This document shows positions 61,160 through 64,000 of a stretch of DNA of 64,000 bases, one piece after another. The stretch's first letter is position 1. Every line of letters starts with the position of its first letter. The stretch lies in the NCBI GenBank assembly GCA_934177725.1, contig CAKPPO010000006.1, forward strand, positions 10,973 to 74,972. The letters run 5' to 3'. The stretch comes from an uncultured Clostridia bacterium (GTDB lineage Bacteria > Bacillota > Clostridia > TANB77 > CAG-508). A program made the translations under genes and the position numbers. The notes under the pieces are model-generated. The model was given only the letters and a program-made list of their open reading frames with translations. It had not been told where the DNA came from and did no database searches.

Positions 61160-61188
61160 ATCATATTATAATTCGTAAGAAATTTCAA
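61160..61188 (-). promoter_or_regulatory. Promoter of the carboxypeptidase gene
   Basis: On the minus strand TTGAAA (61183-61188), 17 nt, TATGAT (61160-61165), about 60 nt before the start codon. Confidence 0.65.
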
Positions 61189-61339
61189 GGGGTGGGAGGA
61201 ATATTGTGAGGATTTGAGGTTTAAGATAAGAAAGGTGTATTTATTATTTATATCTTAGGAAAGGTAAAATGTAGAGTTTTTTGTGCTATATAAATTACCA
61301 AGTACATTTTGTGCTTAAAAATAGGTTAAGGAGGTAAAT

Positions 61340-62116
61340 ATGTTTGAATTTAATAATAAGAAAAAAATAATAATTGTAGTAAGTATAGTTTCAGTAATTT
61401 TGATAGGAATTATTAGTTGTATTATTATAAGTAGTTTTTGTTTTTGGGGAGGAGAAAGTTCAGAAGATTTTGAGCTAGAAGAATTAAAAGAAAATGATAT
61501 AAATTCTGTAGAAATACAAGGAAATGTTGCAAATTCTACTTCTATTGAAGAACAAGAAAAAGCTGATTTAGATGAAGAAAATTCTATAAAAATAAGAGAA
61601 AGTACTAATTTGAATGGAAGCAAAAAGATAATTGTACATATTTCAGGAGAAGTCATATCTCCAGGAGTTATTTCATTAGAAGAAGGAGCAAGGATTGTAG
61701 ATGCAATAAATATGGCAGATGGAGTCACAGAAGAAGCGAATTTATCAAAAGTCAATTTAGCATATGTTCTAGAAGATGCACAAAAGATTTATATTCCTAA
61801 TATAAATGAAAAAGAAGAAAAAGAGATAGTCGAAAATATGGAGGAAGGTGTTGTAATTAGCGGAAGCGGTACAAGTAATGGAAACGATTCTAATAGTGGA
61901 AATGACTCTAAAAACGAAAATGTGAAGATAAATATAAATACAGCAAATGTGAAAGAGTTACAAAAATTATCTGGAATAGGTGAGTCTATTGCATTAAGAA
62001 TAGTGACATATAGAAAAGAAAATGGTAAATTTAATTCTATAGAAGATTTAAAAAATGTAAGCGGGATAGGGGAAAATAAGTTTAATAAAATAAAAAATAA
62101 TATTTTTGTGAAGTAG
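61340..62116 (+). CDS. comEA: ComEA-like competence DNA receptor
   Basis: 258 residues. N-terminal membrane anchor (IIIVVSIVSVILIGIISCII), acidic linker (ENDINSVEIQGNV, EQEKADLDEENS), SLBB domain (IIVHISGEVISPGVISLEEG, ARIVDAINMADGVTEEANLS), a Gly/Ser/Asn linker, and a C-terminal helix-hairpin-helix pair (ININTANVKELQKLSGIGES, IEDLKNVSGIGENKFNKIKN). This is the full ComEA layout; the receptor binds incoming double-stranded DNA. comEC is not in the next 2 kb, so the usual comEA-comEC pair is split or absent. AAGGAGGTAAAT precedes the ATG. Confidence 0.93.
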   Translation: MFEFNNKKKIIIVVSIVSVILIGIISCIIISSFCFWGGESSEDFELEELKENDINSVEIQGNVANSTSIEEQEKADLDEENSIKIRESTNLNGSKKIIVHISGEVISPGVISLEEGARIVDAINMADGVTEEANLSKVNLAYVLEDAQKIYIPNINEKEEKEIVENMEEGVVISGSGTSNGNDSNSGNDSKNENVKININTANVKELQKLSGIGESIALRIVTYRKENGKFNSIEDLKNVSGIGENKFNKIKNNIFVK

Positions 62117-62179
62117 ATGACAAGGTTCGACAAACAAAAGTAACATAATGTGTTATACTATCATCTAGAGGTGATAAAT

Positions 62180-62356
62180 ATGTTAGAAATGTATAGGAAA
62201 TCACTACAAATGATAAAAGATTTACAAAGAGTACCAACGCCAGAAGAATGGAATAGTATTGCGAAAGAAAAATGTTTATTAAGCTTTACATCATTACAAT
62301 ACATAGAAAATAAGAGATTTAGTAGAATTTGCAAGAAAGTAAGAAAAGCTAGTTAA
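62180..62356 (+). CDS. Small protein, 58 residues, unrecognised
   Basis: It starts at ATG 62180 with AGAGGTGATAAAT upstream; an earlier in-frame ATG at 62150 lies before that RBS. Sequence: MLEMYRKSLQMIKDLQRVPT, PEEWNSIAKEKCLLSFTSLQ, YIENKRFSRICKKVRKAS. It looks helical, basic at the C-terminus, with a PTPEEWNSIAKEKCLLSFTS segment that could be a short helix-turn-helix. Similar small proteins occur in clostridial genomes, but I cannot name a family. It is 63 nt after comEA. Confidence 0.6.
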   Translation: MLEMYRKSLQMIKDLQRVPTPEEWNSIAKEKCLLSFTSLQYIENKRFSRICKKVRKAS

Positions 62357-62370
62357 GAAATGTTGTTAAT

Positions 62371-62507
62371 ATATGCAAATAAATATGAATATTTTTCATT
62401 TATTTGCATATATTACAAAAAAGAGTTAGTGGTGTTAGAAAAGATATTATACAATATTTTATCCCTAATTGATATATAAAAAAATAGGCAAAAAAATTAG
62501 GGATAAA
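62371..62507. other. Two long hairpins between the 58-residue gene and tRNA-fMet
   Basis: ATATGCAAATAAAT (62371-62384) is an exact inverted repeat of ATTTATTTGCATAT (62398-62411). TTTATCCCTAATT (62458-62470) is an exact inverted repeat of AATTAGGGATAAA (62495-62507), with CCTAATTTTTTCCCTAAA repeated just after. Neither is followed by a clear T-run on the + strand. The first may still end the upstream transcript. Confidence 0.6.
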
Positions 62508-62585
62508 TTGAAAAATTCCTAATTTTTTCCCTAAAAAATGTAAAAAATAGTTGCTTGCTAAAACTAGCAAACAACTGATATATTT

Positions 62586-62661
62586 TGGTTGCGGGGGGTA
62601 GACTCGAACTACCGACCTTTGGGTTATGAGCCCAACGAGCTGCCAACTGCTCCACCCCGCG
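62586..62661 (-). tRNA. Initiator tRNA-fMet (anticodon CAT)
   Basis: 76 nt. The acceptor starts CGCGGGG and ends CCCCGCA, so C1 faces A72 unpaired, the mark of bacterial initiator tRNA. The anticodon arm is TTGGG-CTCATAA-CCCAA with the three G-C pairs needed for initiation. T arm GGTAGTTCGAGTCTACC, and CCA is encoded. Confidence 0.97.
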
Positions 62662-62795
62662 ATGTAATAAATATTATTATAAGACTAAACAGTGCTTTTG
62701 TCAATAGATTTTGAGAATTTAACCAAAAATTGTATATAAAATTTTTTTATATTATATTATATTATATGGTAAATTCTCAAAAATATAACTATATA

Positions 62796-63615
62796 TTATC
62801 TTATTTTTTCTTGAGTTTCCCAAATATCAGATAAATATATATTTTTTAAACCGTCTTGACTTTTTCCTAAAGGTACTGAATTTAATTTCACATTTCCCAT
62901 TTTTAAGCCTTTTTCAACTAATTCGAAATATGATCTATCTTCCTCTTCAGTTCCTCTCATATTTAGCCCTTTTAATACAATATCGCCAATTTCTGCATTT
63001 CTTATTTTATTTTTTAGTGTTCTTATGTATTTTGGAATTCGATTATCGTTATCTTTAATAGAAAATTTATTGCAAACCTCTTTTGCTCCTTCAAAATCTT
63101 TACTACAAATCAAATTATTTACAACAGTTCTTATTGACTGTTCCAAATCTCCTCCACACAATTCTTGCATTTGTTTAATTGTTACTTTAGGATTTTCTAT
63201 ATGGTATTTTTCTGGTTGTTCCATTAAAACTGTTCTTATTTGTATTAATATTTGTTTTTTTCTTGTTCCTCTGTTAATGAAAATGTAGTTTTTGGTTTTT
63301 TTCGATTCTTTTTTTAGCTTCTTTATCAATAATTTCATTTGCTATTTCAGTATCTAATGTACCATTGGCTATCTGTGTAATAATAAAAGCTATATCTGTA
63401 GGTACATCATTTCTAATTCTATCAAAAACCATCTTCTGATTTATTTTCAATATTTTATTTCCAATTCTACTTTTTACAGCCACTACATAAATTTGATTAT
63501 TTTGTTGCATTTTTGAATGAGCTTGCTTATTTTTATTATCAATTATTTCTCTAGCACTATAAGTTTTTATATGTTTAGACTTGTTTGTTTTTTCTAATTC
63601 CAATTTATATTGCAT
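62796..63615 (-). pseudogene. Hypothetical protein split by two apparent -1 errors in A7 runs
   Basis: An N-terminal frame (63615-63274, MQYKLELEKTNKSKHIKTYS to IDKEAKKRIEKNQKLHFH) and a C-terminal frame (to 62796, ending LKNIYLSDIWETQEKIR) flank a short stretch in the third frame that reads KPKTTFSLTEEQEK. Adding one A to each of two A7 runs, near 63294 and 63262, joins them into one protein of about 290 residues reading ...IEKKPKTTFSLTEEQEKKQI then LIQIRTVLMEQ.... I recognise no domain; it is Lys/Glu-rich, helical and soluble-looking. Either both homopolymers are under-called or the gene is decaying or read by slippage. It lies near a phage-like fragment. Confidence 0.6.
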
Positions 63616-63618
63616 AAA

Positions 63619-63886
63619 TAAAATTTCAAAAAAGGAATTAGAAATTGAACAAATAGAATATCAAGATATAAGTGAATCAGAAAAGATGTCTCATAATGTT
63701 ATTGCTAATCAACTATTAGAGGAAAATGAAATTCGAGTGTATGAAAATACACTATACATATATGAAAATGGGGTATATAAAAAGAAAAAAACATCAATAA
63801 AAGAAAATTATAATTTAAATTACACATGTTTTAAAAATATGTGTAATTTTTTACAATTTTTACACATGTTTATTGCATATGTGTAA
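63619..63886 (+). pseudogene. Possible fragment of a phage/plasmid primase-like protein
   Basis: A frame with no credible start reads KISKKELEIEQIEYQDISES, EKMSHNVIANQLLEENEIRV then YENTLYIYENGVYKKKK. The YENTLYIYENGVYK pattern resembles the N-terminal part of D5/P4-type phage primases, where a YxDGxY turn is common. The conserved primase and helicase domains are missing, and the frame dissolves into palindromic DNA. It is probably a relic of a mobile element; the family call is tentative. Confidence 0.35.
63820..63886. promoter_or_regulatory. Twin palindromes TTACACAT...ATGTGTAA upstream of a fic gene
   Basis: TTACACAT/ATGTGTAA occurs at 63820-63846 and again at 63860-63886. The two start points are 40 nt apart, close to four helical turns. 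A further half-like ACACATATG sits at the transcription start (about 63902). The second palindrome overlaps the -35 box and spacer of the fic promoter, so a repressor operator is likely. The first is followed by T6 and may also terminate upstream transcription. Confidence 0.6.
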
Positions 63887-63901
63887 ATTTTATATTATAA
63901 T
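63873..63901 (+). promoter_or_regulatory. Promoter of the fic-family gene
   Basis: TTGCAT (63873-63878), 17 nt, TATAAT (63896-63901), 21 nt before the GTG start. It is overlapped by the second palindrome. Confidence 0.75.
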
Positions 63902-63922
63902 ACACATATGGAGGTATAAAAA

Positions 63923-64000
63923 GTGAAACATGAATTAAAAATGTTACCACCAGAGGAAAATTTCAGAACAGTAAGAATATTAGAACAATTAGCAAGAACT
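63923..64000 (+). CDS. Fic-family protein, N-terminal 26 codons only (cut by window end)
   Basis: It starts at GTG 63923, with GGAGGTATAAAAA upstream. The visible part, MKHELKMLPPEENFRTVRIL then EQLART, matches the start of the Fic N-terminal domain (a pattern like LPPxxxxETxxILxxLxxAxxAL). The AMPylation motif HxFxxGNGR would lie outside the window. The call rests on this short match and is moderate. Confidence 0.55.
   Translation, partial: MKHELKMLPPEENFRTVRILEQLART

Overview
The window is a strongly A+T-rich chromosomal segment from a spore-forming member of the Clostridia, probably an uncultured gut-type lineage. It contains the replication origin. The evidence is the block gyrB, remB-like, recF, dnaN, oriC, dnaA, rpmH, rnpA, yidD, yidC, jag, mnmE, mnmG, rsmG, parA, parB in Bacillus/Clostridium order, together with sporulation genes (spmA, spmB, spoIIR, a GerM-domain gene, an abrB-type regulator) and TGA used as an ordinary stop.

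Layout. 1-542: a truncated MerR regulator with a MerR-type 19-bp-spacer promoter. 689-6904: gyrB, remB-like, recF, dnaN and dnaA, all leftward. oriC lies in the dnaN-dnaA gap (5245-5571) and carries a clear DnaA-trio/DnaA-box unwinding module. dnaA is interrupted by a one-base frame error. 7164-16155: rightward rpmH to parB, covering ribosome and RNase P parts, membrane insertion, tRNA and rRNA modification and chromosome partitioning. 16529-16744: two tRNA-Ser genes. 16821-25844: accessory block with an orphan protein, a patatin lipase, a DUF898 membrane protein, a giant acyl-CoA-dehydratase-activase-like protein and a GerM-domain protein. 26419-29884: trmN6, rsmI, abrB, spmA, spmB. 30360-33718: leftward spoIIR, murA, walJ-like, rlmH. 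33935-39485: unknown protein, pilin-like protein, a UDP-sugar pyrophosphorylase/phosphoglucomutase pair, and a hicAB pair whose toxin gene is frameshifted. 39544-45032: ttcA-like, tRNA-Arg, tadA, a 46-aa basic protein, SRP RNA, dnaX, ebfC, recR. 45300-51383: a 2027-residue surface protein. 51419-59678: a small conserved protein under a palindrome, a Gld-type ABC operon, a YkvI transporter, DUF5711, CvpA and LCP cell-wall genes. 59776-62661: a D,D-carboxypeptidase, comEA, a small protein, initiator tRNA. 62796-64000: broken genes and the start of a fic gene behind a palindromic operator-like region.

The genes to the right of oriC mostly read away from it, as expected for leading-strand bias. 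They form housekeeping units: replication start and repair (dnaA, dnaN, recF, gyrB, dnaX, recR), tRNA modification (mnmE, mnmG, tadA, ttcA-like) and envelope building (murA, carboxypeptidase, LCP, UDP-sugar pair).

I did not find a convincing new multi-gene defence or metabolic system. The most unusual signals are structural: a dispersed two-hairpin repeat in two copies, a 170-nt element closed by a perfect 14-bp helix, a 13-bp hairpin placed between a ribosome binding site and its start codon, a perfect palindrome covering the RBS of a small gene, and three genes with apparent single-base frame errors. The frame errors could be sequencing artefacts or real slippage sites and need read-level checking.
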